Origin: Bacillota bacterium
GTDB taxonomy: Bacteria > Bacillota_A > Clostridia > Lutisporales > Lutisporaceae
Length of the DNA stretch: 45,050 nt
Assembly: GCA_022706865.1 (NCBI GenBank)
Contig: JAKJBT010000002.1
Span: 1-45,050 of the forward strand
Direction of reading: 5' to 3'
Position 1 is the first letter of the stretch. Every line of letters starts with the position of its first letter. Shown here piece after piece: positions 16,595 to 25,033 of the stretch. Below the pieces are notes generated by a model, which was not told the origin of the DNA, did no database searches, and was given only the letters and a program-made list of their open reading frames with translations. Made by a program: the position numbers and the translations under genes.

Positions 16595-18403
16595 TCATAT
16601 ATCATTATAGGAAAGCATTTTTATCTCAGCATTCATTCTGCAAAAGGAGACAAACTTTATCGAATCCTTGATATACATCATGCTGCTTCCGATTATTATC
16701 CTGCTGCCGGGGTAGATCACATCATACACCTTTATTTTTCCTTTTGAAAGCTCCTCGAAATAAACTTCCAATTCATTCTGTTCGTTCAATATCTGCTCCT
16801 GCTTCTGCTGAAGCTGCAGCTTAAGCTGCACGGATTTTGCGAGAAGTACCTTTTTATCCTCCGGTAGTTCCATAGTTTTGCTCATTTTTGTCAGAAGCTC
16901 AACTGCCTTGCTTGTCTTGTCCAAATTATCCGTAACCTGCTTAAGATCATTTTTAAGTTCTTCGAATTTATTCCTCATATCAGGGTTGACGCCGACCTCC
17001 AGTTCCGTAATCGTCGCCATCGGAGAACCGACAACCTTTGCTTTTATTTCTTCGCCTACCTTAAAAGTACCGCCAACCAGTAAACCTTTCTTGCCTGTTG
17101 CCTCCAGCTTCTTTCCGCAGGTAATCTGGCTGTGCATTATTGCATCGCTCTGGATATTTCCTTTTACATCTATCTTGCTGTTTTCTATAAACTTTGCTAC
17201 AAGGTCTCCTTCGCAATAGAGTTCTCCTCTGTTCATTCCTTGTATTCCTCTATGAAGTATGATATTGCCCTTGGATTTTATCTGAGCTCCTTCAACAACA
17301 CCATAAACTTCAACATCCCCTTCGGCCTCAATTAAGAAACCTGTCAAAACATTGCCCATTACTACTACTTTTCCGTTAAATCTTATGTTGCCTGTTGAGT
17401 TATCCACATTATTCTTAACTTCATAAACGGAGAAGACATTTACCTTGCCGTCAATGATTTTTACCTCACCATCAACTGAAGCAACCATTTCAAGCCCGTC
17501 TTCACTTGTAACAACATTCTTTCCCCTTGGCAAAGCAAGCTTCTTTCCGTCCTTGCCGGGAACATCCTCGTCGCATACATTCTTACCGGGTATGCCTAAG
17601 GTATGCGGTATAAGAGTTACCAGCTTCTCTCCGGCCTTGACATTTTTTATAAGGAAAAGCTCATGGTAGTCAATTTTGCCGTCTTTATCTATACTTATTG
17701 ACTTTTCTGTGGAAGTGTCAAAATGGTATACAAGCTCCGCATCCTTTCCCGGCTGCGGTTCTATTCCTTCAGCCACAAGTATTTCTTTGTCATATATTTT
17801 CTGAGAAACCGCTTTCTCAATTGAGTCATCCTTAATATTAAATCTTACATCGCTCTGTTTAAGTGCTTCATGTATTGCATCTATTGTAATCTCTTTGCCG
17901 CCTATGGGTTTGCTTATAGCAATATAAGCCTTCATCTTATCCTTAGCCACTTTTACGATACATTCGCTGTCTATCTTCTTTTCTTCCTGGGGTTCGGCTA
18001 TTTTTATCCAATTGTCGAAGCTTCCGATCTCGAGCATTTGCTTTATTTTTGTCAGGTCTACGCTCTGAATTCTTCGCAAATCAATTTTGGTTACAATATC
18101 TACTAATGTAACGTCTTTATCTGCTTTAATATATACTCCGTCTTCCTTGAAATCAAAATCGATATTTCTATTGTTTGATTTAAGATTCTCGTTAAGTATA
18201 CTGTCAATATTGTTCTCAATTATCTCCAGGGTTTTATTCTCCGCCTTTGCTATCTTTACTTTGAAATAAGAAGAAAATAGGTTCTTTTTACTTTCCAGAA
18301 CCTCAATATTGAGTTCTTCCTTTTTGGCACTAAAATGCTCCATTCCTTTTTCTATTAACTTTTCATAATCCTTCCCCTCGAGTATGATGTACTCATTACC
18401 CAT
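16595..18403 (-). CDS. FapA/DUF342 flagellar assembly protein A
   Basis: About 602 residues. The N-terminal part (EKLIEKGMEHFSAKKEELNI) is a Jag-N-like domain. A central FapA/DUF342 region follows, with PGKDAELVYHFD and the beta-helix-like repeats GKVVVMGNVLTGFLIEAEGD, VEVYGVVEGAQIKSKGNIIL and KGNIQSDAIMHSQITCGKKL. The end is a coiled coil (residues about 490-570, LKNDLKQVTDNLDKTSKAVE). I start at ATG 18403-18401, with GGATGGTG ahead. TTG at 18427 and ATG at 18415 are alternatives, the former overlapping sigD. DUF342 proteins occur in flagellar clusters of several phyla, and a Vibrio homologue aids polar FlhG/FlhF-dependent assembly; its exact role here is unknown. Confidence 0.85.
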   Translation of the reverse strand: MGNEYIILEGKDYEKLIEKGMEHFSAKKEELNIEVLESKKNLFSSYFKVKIAKAENKTLEIIENNIDSILNENLKSNNRNIDFDFKEDGVYIKADKDVTLVDIVTKIDLRRIQSVDLTKIKQMLEIGSFDNWIKIAEPQEEKKIDSECIVKVAKDKMKAYIAISKPIGGKEITIDAIHEALKQSDVRFNIKDDSIEKAVSQKIYDKEILVAEGIEPQPGKDAELVYHFDTSTEKSISIDKDGKIDYHELFLIKNVKAGEKLVTLIPHTLGIPGKNVCDEDVPGKDGKKLALPRGKNVVTSEDGLEMVASVDGEVKIIDGKVNVFSVYEVKNNVDNSTGNIRFNGKVVVMGNVLTGFLIEAEGDVEVYGVVEGAQIKSKGNIILHRGIQGMNRGELYCEGDLVAKFIENSKIDVKGNIQSDAIMHSQITCGKKLEATGKKGLLVGGTFKVGEEIKAKVVGSPMATITELEVGVNPDMRNKFEELKNDLKQVTDNLDKTSKAVELLTKMSKTMELPEDKKVLLAKSVQLKLQLQQKQEQILNEQNELEVYFEELSKGKIKVYDVIYPGSRIIIGSSMMYIKDSIKFVSFCRMNAEIKMLSYNDI

Positions 18404-18419
18404 TAATAGCACCATCCTC

Positions 18420-19154
18420 TCATTCAAATGTAACCCTTAATTTGTTCTTCAGCCTGATAATTGCTTTTGTATGGAGTTGCGAGACTCTTGATTCAGAAAT
18501 ATTCAATAGCTTTCCTATTTCTTTATAGGTAAGCTCATCATAGTAGTAAAGTGAAACCACTTTCTTTTCTTTTTCAGGTAAAGCGCTTATCGCATCTGCA
18601 AGGATCTCTTTCATTTCCATATCTTCAATTACATTTTCAGGAGTATCGGAATGCTTGTCCGCTTCATTGCTGACAATTTCTCTTTTCTGCTCCAGCAAAT
18701 CATCCAGAGATACTACTGAATAAGTAGTGATGCTCTGTATCTTCTTTTGGAAGTCTTCCACCGATAATCCAAAGCTTTCCGCCATCTCCTCATCGGTAGC
18801 AGGCCTGCCAAGTTTGCTTTCCAAGTCACTATATGACTTTTCCAGTTCTTTTGATTTTTGTCTTACAGAGCGAGGAAGCCAGTCTATTTCCCTCAAGTGA
18901 TCTATAATAGCACCTCTTATTCTAAGCTGTGCATAAGTTTCAAACTTGACTCCTCTTGAAATATCATATTTGTCGATTGCATCTATCAATCCAAATATTC
19001 CATAGCTGACAAGGTCATCAAACTCTACGTTGCTTCCATAACTTGAATACAGTCTCCCGGCAACATATTTAACTATATATGTATATTTAAGTATAAGCTC
19101 CTCTCGAATGTCTGCAGCTTTTGTCCTGGAATATACTTCCCAAAGATTGGCCAT
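18420..19154 (-). CDS. sigD: Flagellar sigma factor SigD/FliA (sigma-28)
   Basis: Directs RNA polymerase to late flagellar, motor and chemotaxis promoters. 244 residues. Region 2 contains ELILKYTYIVKYVAGRL, DDLVSYGIFGLIDAIDKYD and GVKFETYAQLRIRGAIIDHL. Region 3 has DWLPRSVRQKSKELEKSY, and region 4 has ALPEKEKKVVSLYYYDELTY plus the helix-turn-helix SESRVSQLHTKAIIRLK. GGAGG lies upstream of the ATG. It sits inside the operon after cheD, as in B. subtilis, where its far-downstream position influences the number of cells that become motile. An anti-sigma factor (FlgM) is not in this window. Confidence 0.97.
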   Translation of the reverse strand: MANLWEVYSRTKAADIREELILKYTYIVKYVAGRLYSSYGSNVEFDDLVSYGIFGLIDAIDKYDISRGVKFETYAQLRIRGAIIDHLREIDWLPRSVRQKSKELEKSYSDLESKLGRPATDEEMAESFGLSVEDFQKKIQSITTYSVVSLDDLLEQKREIVSNEADKHSDTPENVIEDMEMKEILADAISALPEKEKKVVSLYYYDELTYKEIGKLLNISESRVSQLHTKAIIRLKNKLRVTFE

Positions 19155-19185
19155 TTCGGTTATTACCTCCGTGTAGTAGTATAAG

Positions 19186-19554
19186 TTAATCCATGTCGCT
19201 ATTGTTGTATCTGCTCATATCAGCAGGATTAACTTCGACAAATTCATCGTCATTGTCGTAATTGATTGCTTCCAGTGCTTCATCATCCAAAGGAGGCACT
19301 TTTATATCCAGTTTACTTCCGGCAGCCGACACCGTTCCACCTTTATCTTGGATATGTATGCTCACTCTGTAATACTCAATAAAATTCAAAACAGTTTTTG
19401 TTATTAAGGAACCAAATATACCAAATACTATGGTAACAGCAATGCATCTTATCATCAGTACAGAAAAATCAATATTGTTGTATATGCCCAGTGTAACATT
19501 CACAATAAGTGCGGTTATTACTATTAAGATAGGTATGAAATCAGACTTTTTCAT
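19186..19554 (-). CDS. Small membrane protein between cheD and sigD, unknown function
   Basis: 122 residues from ATG 19554-19552 (MKKSDFIPILIV), with GTGGGG 6 bases upstream; an ATG six codons earlier lacks a ribosome binding site. Two hydrophobic helices (about 6-24 and 33-58) are joined by a short loop. A soluble, strongly acidic tail follows (PLDDEALEAINYDNDDEFVE) ending SDMD. I do not recognise a family. The acidic cytoplasmic tail could engage a basic partner. Position between cheD and sigD, 32 bases after cheD, puts it in the motility regulon. Confidence 0.75.
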   Translation of the reverse strand: MKKSDFIPILIVITALIVNVTLGIYNNIDFSVLMIRCIAVTIVFGIFGSLITKTVLNFIEYYRVSIHIQDKGGTVSAAGSKLDIKVPPLDDEALEAINYDNDDEFVEVNPADMSRYNNSDMD

Positions 19555-19586
19555 ATTAAACCCCACATTCAAAATACCGGACTTAT

Positions 19587-20072
19587 CTAAATCTGCTTAG
19601 TTCCATAGCCTATGGTTTTTATTAATAATATACCAGTTTCTGAATATAATTCAATAGTACGCCCATAGTTTCCCCCGGTATCTTCTGCAATAAGCGGAAT
19701 ATTCAACAGTTTAAGAGTATCCTTTGTAGCAGTGATATTTCTTGAACCTATTCTCATTACTTCACTGGTATCATTAAAATTGAACATCTGTGCCCCACCG
19801 GCTATCTTGCTGACAAGCTTGTTCCGTTTTGCTCCGATTCTTATCATTTCATTCACTAGTTTTACAATACCTGTGTCAGCGAACTTTGCTTCATTGCTGT
19901 TATTCTTTATCTGAGCACTGCTGGGAAGCATAATATGCACCAATCCCGCAATCTTTGTTGACGGGTCATACAGGCAGATGCCTACACAAGAACCAAGCCC
20001 TAGGGTAGTAAGCACTCCTGGGCAAAATGTCGTATTCATATCTGCCATTCCAACCTTAATTATATCAATCAT
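19587..20072 (-). CDS. cheD: Chemoreceptor glutamine deamidase CheD
   Basis: Deamidates receptor glutamines and binds CheC, linking adaptation to CheY-P levels. I start at ATG 20072-20070 (MIDIIKVGMADM), one base after the cheC stop, with GGGAG 9 bases upstream; this gives 161 residues. The catalytic pair is visible: Cys29 in LGLGSCVGICLYDP and His46 in GLVHIMLP. FADTGIVKLVNEMIR, KIAGGAQMF and AEDTGGNYGRTI complete the family pattern. Coupling to cheC matches their direct physical partnership. Confidence 0.96.
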   Translation of the reverse strand: MIDIIKVGMADMNTTFCPGVLTTLGLGSCVGICLYDPSTKIAGLVHIMLPSSAQIKNNSNEAKFADTGIVKLVNEMIRIGAKRNKLVSKIAGGAQMFNFNDTSEVMRIGSRNITATKDTLKLLNIPLIAEDTGGNYGRTIELYSETGILLIKTIGYGTKQI

Positions 20073-20073
20073 A

Positions 20074-20688
20074 CTAAAATACTCCCAAGCTCTTAAGAAG
20101 AATCTCAAAGGAATCCTCGTCAGGTATTAAGAAGAAATTGCTCTTTACGTGGTATGTGCCTTCAAATAAGTCAGTCTCAATAAGCATTACCCTGTCTCCA
20201 ACCTGTCCGAAGAGTATCACGGGTACGCTTATTATCGCTCCTGCCATATCCATCGCCAGAGAAGGCACAGACATGGTCAGGTTCAAATTTGTCAAAGTTG
20301 ATAACGAGGACAGATAGGAACCGGAAAGTATGTTCCCAACTTCCTGCAATGCGGATAAATCCATTTCATCCAGGTCATCTTCATTTTCATTTCTGCCCAT
20401 AAGCATGTTTGCAAGCATCTTTGCCGATTTTTTGTCGATCAGAACCATAATGCTTCCGTTAATATCTCCGTTAACTTTAAAATAAATGCCGATTACCTCT
20501 GTCTCGGGCCCTCCGACCAGCTCTGCAACATTTTTAAACTCAAGGATATTTACCTTGGGGACATCCATATCAATTCTTTTTGATATCATTTTTGATAAAG
20601 CTGTTGCAGCATTTCCGGCACCTATGTTTCCTATTTCCTTTAAAACATCAATTTGCAGGCTGTTCAATTCATCAATTGATATACCCAT
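20074..20688 (-). CDS. cheC: CheY-P phosphatase CheC
   Basis: Removes phosphate from CheY-P; stimulated by CheD. 204 residues from ATG 20688-20686 (MGISIDELNS), with AAGGGTGA upstream; GTG at 20697 lies on that site. Two pseudo-symmetric active-site helices are visible: DVLKEIGNIGAGNAATALS near residue 15 and LSALQEVGNILSGSYLSSLS near residue 110, each with the E-x2-N motif. No FliN-like domain, which separates it from fliY at 34368. Confidence 0.95.
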   Translation of the reverse strand: MGISIDELNSLQIDVLKEIGNIGAGNAATALSKMISKRIDMDVPKVNILEFKNVAELVGGPETEVIGIYFKVNGDINGSIMVLIDKKSAKMLANMLMGRNENEDDLDEMDLSALQEVGNILSGSYLSSLSTLTNLNLTMSVPSLAMDMAGAIISVPVILFGQVGDRVMLIETDLFEGTYHVKSNFFLIPDEDSFEILLKSLGVF

Positions 20689-20703
20689 TTTACTCACCCT
20701 TTT

Positions 20704-21147
20704 TTAAACTGCCGGATTAGTGATTATCTTCACAACATCCAGCAATATGATAAGCCTTTCGCCTACTTTACCTATACCTGAAATATAATCCTGATCCACG
20801 CTCCCGATTCCATCCGGTGCTTCTTCTATCGCATCACTGCTTATTTCAACTACTTCGGAGGAATAGTCGGCAATAAACCCTACAATTATGTCATCCACTG
20901 ATACTATAATTATACGGGTATTGTTGTTGTCTGTTCCTTCGGTAAGGTTGAATCTTTTACGCAGGTCAATTACCGGTATCACTTCTCCTCTTAGGTTAAT
21001 AACGCCTCTCACATAATGAGCGGTATTTGGAACCCTTGTTATACTCATCATTTCTTTGATTTCTTTAACCCTTAGGATATCAATTCCATATTCTTCATTC
21101 TCCAGTTTGAATATGACAAATTGCCGTGCAAATGTTGCTGTTTCCAA
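20704..21147 (-). CDS. cheW: Chemotaxis coupling protein CheW
   Basis: Couples CheA to chemoreceptors. 147 residues from TTG 21147-21145; AAGGAGGTG sits 6 bases upstream. An in-frame GTG at 21156 lies inside that ribosome binding site and is unlikely. The SH3-like fold pattern is clear: FVIFKLENEEYGIDILRVKE, TRVPNTAHYVRGVINLRGEV, IPVIDLRKRF, and the end GKVGERLIILLDVVKI. It follows cheA by 13 bases. Confidence 0.96.
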   Translation of the reverse strand: METATFARQFVIFKLENEEYGIDILRVKEIKEMMSITRVPNTAHYVRGVINLRGEVIPVIDLRKRFNLTEGTDNNNTRIIIVSVDDIIVGFIADYSSEVVEISSDAIEEAPDGIGSVDQDYISGIGKVGERLIILLDVVKIITNPAV

Positions 21148-21160
21148 AAGAAGCACCTCC

Positions 21161-23176
21161 TTATATCAGTGAATTTGAATCAATTATCAGTGCAACCTGT
21201 CCATCTCCAAGTATAGTTGCGCCTGCTATATTTCTAATACCTGACAAGAACTTGCCAAGAGTTTTTATAACTATTTCCTGCTGTCCCATAAGGCTGTCCA
21301 CAATAAATGCAGCATTCTTTTCGCCTTTTTTTACAACAACGGCAGTCAGTTCTTCGTTGTCATCACTGGAAGCATTCTTTACATCAAGCATCTTTGAAAT
21401 CCTTACTATCGGCAGAACATTGCCCCTGTTCAAAACCACATCTTGTCCATGCACATTTCTGATTGTTGATGCTTCAATAACAATTATGTCCCTTATTACA
21501 TTAAGAGGTATAGCAAATTTCTCTTCACCGATATTTACAAGCAGTGCCTGAATAATTGCGAGAGTTAAAGGCAGTCTGATAATAAATTTGCTTCCTTTGC
21601 CCCTATAGTTTTCAACTTCAACCAATCCGTTAAGAGATTCGATTTTTGTTTTGACAACATCAAGTCCTACGCCTCTGCCGGAAAGGCCTGAAACCTTGTC
21701 TGCAGTGCTGAAGCCGGGTTTGAAAAGCAGTTCGATTGCACTATTCTCATCCAGTTCATCTGCTTCACTGCTTGACAAAAGGCCTCTTTCTACCGCCTTT
21801 CGTTTTATCTTATCTATGTCTATTCCTGCTCCATCGTCTTCCACTTCTATAACAACGCTGTTGCCGTCCTGATATGCCCTTAGATTGACTGTTCCGCTTG
21901 ACGGCTTGTTATTCTTTATTCTTTCATCTTTTTCTTCAATTCCATGATCGATGGAATTCCTTATCAGGTGTATAAGGGGGTCTCCTATTTCGTCTATGAC
22001 AGTCCTGTCCAGTTCAGTCTCTTCACCCGACATGTTAAGGATAATATCCTTGGAAAGGCCTTTTGCAAGGTCTCTTACCATCCTGGGGAACCTGTTGAAC
22101 ACTCTTTCTATAGGAACCATTCTTACTTTCATTACTGCATCATGAAGGCTGGTAGTAATTCTTTCAAGATATTCCACAGCTTCTGTCATATCCTGATTTT
22201 TTGAATCAGTTCCTACTCCCTCCAGCCTGGTTTTTATAATTATCAGTTCGCTTACCAGGTTCATAAGCTTGTCCAGCCTGTCGATATCAACCCTTACGGT
22301 TTTTCCCATTCTGGCTTTTTTACCCTGCACGTCATCCCCGGTTTCCTTTTCTTCAACTAATGACTTAAATGTCTCTTTTTCTTCATTATCAACCCCGGTG
22401 ATATCTTTAATGTCCTGCTCTTCAGGAACTTCAACCTTTTCAAATATGACTTCAGCTACTTCGGAAATGGATTCAAGCTCTTTCTTAATCAACGCCTCAG
22501 ACTCTTTTGCAATTATTGCAATGGTAAATTCATTATCAAATTTTTCGTCTTCAATGTCTTCAACCTTCGGCTCAGACTTGAAGATCTCCGCATATCTTTC
22601 AACGGTTTGAAATACCAGAAAGGCTCTTGCCGATTTCAGCATGCAATCCTTTGACAGCACCACTGTAATTTTAAATACTCCCAGGTTCTGCTGGGCAGCC
22701 TTTTTTATTATATTGTCATCATATTGATTAAACTTCATTTTGCTTTCCTGAGGGTCTTTATTGATGGATGTCTCATCCGTTTTTGTTTCAGGCCTTTTCG
22801 TCAGCATACTATTAAGGCCTGCAATAATTGAATTTGCATTATCGCTGCTTTCTTGTCCGGTTGCGGATATGGTGTTTATGGAATTACTAAGATAATCAAG
22901 GCATTCAAACAGGATGTCAATCATAGAGGAATTCACTTCAATATTACCTGTTCTAATTGCATCCAGAACATTTTCCATCTGGTGAGTCAGGTTAGCAATC
23001 CCTGTAAATCCCATTGTACCGGCCATTCCCTTTAATGTATGAGCAACTCTGAAAATTTCGTTAAGTGTTTTCATATCACCAGGATTCGTTTCCAGGCTCA
23101 ATAGGTTTTGATTTAATTCCTGTAAGTGTTCCAAGGATTCTTCAATAAATATTTCCAGGTATTGATTCACGTCCAA
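21161..23176 (-). CDS. cheA: Chemotaxis histidine kinase CheA
   Basis: Receptor-controlled kinase for CheY and CheB. 671 residues with all five domains. P1 has the phospho-accepting His46 (VAHTLKGMAGTMG). P2 lies at about 165-255. P3 dimerisation is at 285-355 (VRVDIDRLDKLMNLVSELII). P4 is the ATPase, with N box LIHLIRNSIDHG (N407), G1 DDGAGID (447) and G2 GLSGRGVGLDVV (about 497). P5 is CheW-like at 535-671. The start is TTG with GGGGGTG 7 bases upstream, 4 bases after cheB. The acidic linker 255-290 is low complexity. Confidence 0.98.
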   Translation of the reverse strand: MDVNQYLEIFIEESLEHLQELNQNLLSLETNPGDMKTLNEIFRVAHTLKGMAGTMGFTGIANLTHQMENVLDAIRTGNIEVNSSMIDILFECLDYLSNSINTISATGQESSDNANSIIAGLNSMLTKRPETKTDETSINKDPQESKMKFNQYDDNIIKKAAQQNLGVFKITVVLSKDCMLKSARAFLVFQTVERYAEIFKSEPKVEDIEDEKFDNEFTIAIIAKESEALIKKELESISEVAEVIFEKVEVPEEQDIKDITGVDNEEKETFKSLVEEKETGDDVQGKKARMGKTVRVDIDRLDKLMNLVSELIIIKTRLEGVGTDSKNQDMTEAVEYLERITTSLHDAVMKVRMVPIERVFNRFPRMVRDLAKGLSKDIILNMSGEETELDRTVIDEIGDPLIHLIRNSIDHGIEEKDERIKNNKPSSGTVNLRAYQDGNSVVIEVEDDGAGIDIDKIKRKAVERGLLSSSEADELDENSAIELLFKPGFSTADKVSGLSGRGVGLDVVKTKIESLNGLVEVENYRGKGSKFIIRLPLTLAIIQALLVNIGEEKFAIPLNVIRDIIVIEASTIRNVHGQDVVLNRGNVLPIVRISKMLDVKNASSDDNEELTAVVVKKGEKNAAFIVDSLMGQQEIVIKTLGKFLSGIRNIAGATILGDGQVALIIDSNSLI

Positions 23177-23180
23177 AGTA

Positions 23181-24266
23181 TTACACCCCCATGCATTTTA
23201 AAATTTCTCCCGTAATCCCGTGTAAAGGTGCTATAGTATCTATAGCGCCTATATTGACTGCTGATTTAGGCATTCCGTAAACCACGCAGGTTCTTTCATC
23301 CTGTGCAATTGTTTTTCCTCCTGCCTTCTTTATTTCCAAGATCCCATCACTACCGTCACTTCCCATACCTGTCAGCATGGCCGCGATAATGTTGTTATGC
23401 CCTGTTTCCGCCACTGACTTCATCATAACACTTACTGAAGGCCTGTGGCCGTTTTCCGGTGCTTCTTTGTTCAGAAGGATTTTGTACCTATTGTCATTAC
23501 TGCTTTTTACAAGCATATGATGGCTGCCCGGAGCAATATAAGCCCAACCGGATGCTAGTACATCACCGTCCTCTGCCTCCTTTACATTTATCATGGACAA
23601 GCTATCCAGCCTGTTTGCAAGGGACTTTGTAAAGCCCGGAGGCATATGCTGTACTATAAGTACTGCGGCAGGTATATCTTCAGGAAGTTTTGTCACAATC
23701 TCCTGAAGGGCTTTGGGCCCTCCCGTGGAAGCACCTATGGCTACAATGTATTCCGGATATCCGTCAGAGCCGCTTTTGTACTTAACTTTCCTGACAATAG
23801 AAGGCGGCTTGTAATCTGACTTTATATGAGGGAAATATACCGTCTTCGATCTGCAAATTGATTTTATTTTATTGATTAATTCTTCCCTTATCTGCTCCGC
23901 ATCAAACTCCATAAATGAACGGACCGGTTTTACAACATAATCAAGGGCACCCAGTTCGAATGCTCTGATAGCAGCTTCTCCGCCCTCATGGCTCAGATTG
24001 GACAGAATTATAACCTTTGGTACAGGCTTTAGCTTCATCAGTTCGGTAAGAGTCTCAAGTCCATTCATTACCGGCATTTCAATATCCAGCGTTATAATAT
24101 CCGGTTTCAACAGTATTGCTTTTTCCAACCCCTCTTTGCCGTTTCTTGCTGTGCCTGCTACTTCAATATCCGCATCACTCTTAATCATGTCGGAAATCAC
24201 GACTCTCATAAATGCGGAATCGTCTATGATAAGTACTCTGATCTTTCCTTCATCCTGGGTAATCAT
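23181..24266 (-). CDS. cheB: Receptor methylesterase/glutamine deamidase CheB
   Basis: Response-regulator-controlled demethylation of chemoreceptors for adaptation. 361 residues. The receiver domain is 10-125, with acidic pair D15/D16, phospho-acceptor D61 (TLDIEMPVMNG) and lysine in VVKPVRS. A linker follows, then the esterase domain from about 170 with the nucleophile Ser180 (AIGASTGGPKALQEI), His207 (VQHMPPGF) and Asp in TGMGSDGSDG. The ATG lies just past the PilZ gene, overlapping no more than a few bases. cheR is not in this window. Confidence 0.97.
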   Translation of the reverse strand: MITQDEGKIRVLIIDDSAFMRVVISDMIKSDADIEVAGTARNGKEGLEKAILLKPDIITLDIEMPVMNGLETLTELMKLKPVPKVIILSNLSHEGGEAAIRAFELGALDYVVKPVRSFMEFDAEQIREELINKIKSICRSKTVYFPHIKSDYKPPSIVRKVKYKSGSDGYPEYIVAIGASTGGPKALQEIVTKLPEDIPAAVLIVQHMPPGFTKSLANRLDSLSMINVKEAEDGDVLASGWAYIAPGSHHMLVKSSNDNRYKILLNKEAPENGHRPSVSVMMKSVAETGHNNIIAAMLTGMGSDGSDGILEIKKAGGKTIAQDERTCVVYGMPKSAVNIGAIDTIAPLHGITGEILKCMGV

Positions 24267-24267
24267 A

Positions 24268-24933
24268 TTATATTAATCCCTTCTTAATTAATCTGCGTTG
24301 TTCTTCAAATATAAACTTGCTAATTGCATTTCTGTCAGTCATATTTATATCTTTAAACTTTACTCCGTATGAATAGGGGGCTCTGTAGCTGTCATTAAGG
24401 ATTCTTCGTACAATTACTCCCAGTACAACCTTCGTTGTGCCGTTAAGGTTTAAGGTGAACTCCAGTGTATCATTTTCATTGAAATATTCTCTTGAACTGA
24501 ACATAAGCCCTCCTACACTTATGTCCTGCAAATTGCACTTAAAGCTTTCGCCATACTTTTCCTCTTCAAGGTCAATCACCGATCTGGCCTCAATTTCTTT
24601 GAACACTTTCAGCCTGAAATAATCTCTCCTCTGAATTTTCTTTACTTCAGAAATTACTTTAAGCCTTAGAAGAGGTATGCTTCCAAAAAGCTTATCTTGA
24701 AGTACCGTCCTGACCTCATAAGTTGCATCCCCCTTCATTGCGACAAGCTTCAGAAAAGAGCCATTTCTTATATGCACATTCATTCTCTTATAAATCGGTA
24801 TCAATATATCGATGTACCCCGCTTCATGAATGTCAACTATCTGACTGACAAATTCCTGTACTTCTCCTACCGCATTCGTATAGTCAATTTGTACTTTATC
24901 TCCGATTGAATAGCATTTCTTTAAATCATTCAT
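24268..24933 (-). CDS. YcgR/YpfA-like PilZ c-di-GMP receptor
   Basis: 221 residues. The N-terminal YcgR-like domain is about 1-95 (GDKVQIDYTN...). The PilZ domain has the arginine motif QRRDYFRLKV (R103-x3-R107) and the second motif DISVGGL (D137-x-S139-x2-G142), both complete for c-di-GMP binding. Homologues such as B. subtilis YpfA/MotI act as a molecular brake on MotA when c-di-GMP is high. Location between flhG and cheB, in an operon with motA/motB, fits a motor-braking role. A 100-base gap separates it from flhG. Confidence 0.92.
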   Translation of the reverse strand: MNDLKKCYSIGDKVQIDYTNAVGEVQEFVSQIVDIHEAGYIDILIPIYKRMNVHIRNGSFLKLVAMKGDATYEVRTVLQDKLFGSIPLLRLKVISEVKKIQRRDYFRLKVFKEIEARSVIDLEEEKYGESFKCNLQDISVGGLMFSSREYFNENDTLEFTLNLNGTTKVVLGVIVRRILNDSYRAPYSYGVKFKDINMTDRNAISKFIFEEQRRLIKKGLI

Positions 24934-24963
24934 AACAATTCCCCTTATGAATTATTAGTGCAA

Positions 24964-24969
24964 ATTATA
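24964..24969 (-). promoter_or_regulatory. Possible -10 element upstream of the PilZ gene
   Basis: Minus strand TATAAT, 31 bases before the PilZ start, in the only sizeable gap (100 bases) between flhG and cheD. No good -35 box stands 16-18 bp upstream, and the region is AT-rich, so this may be chance. It could allow expression of the che block independently of the IS-interrupted upstream operon. Confidence 0.3.
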
Positions 24970-25033
24970 GTGCAATCAATTCATAGCCGCATTAGTTACT
25001 TAAATAAGCTAAAGCAATTACATGGCAGAGAAT

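Noticed and set aside
21126..22610. Several plus-strand ORFs opposite cheA, and similar ones opposite flhA and fliK
   Set aside because: Ser/Thr/Leu/Phe-rich translations typical of the complement of charged, coiled-coil genes; no ribosome binding sites or domains.
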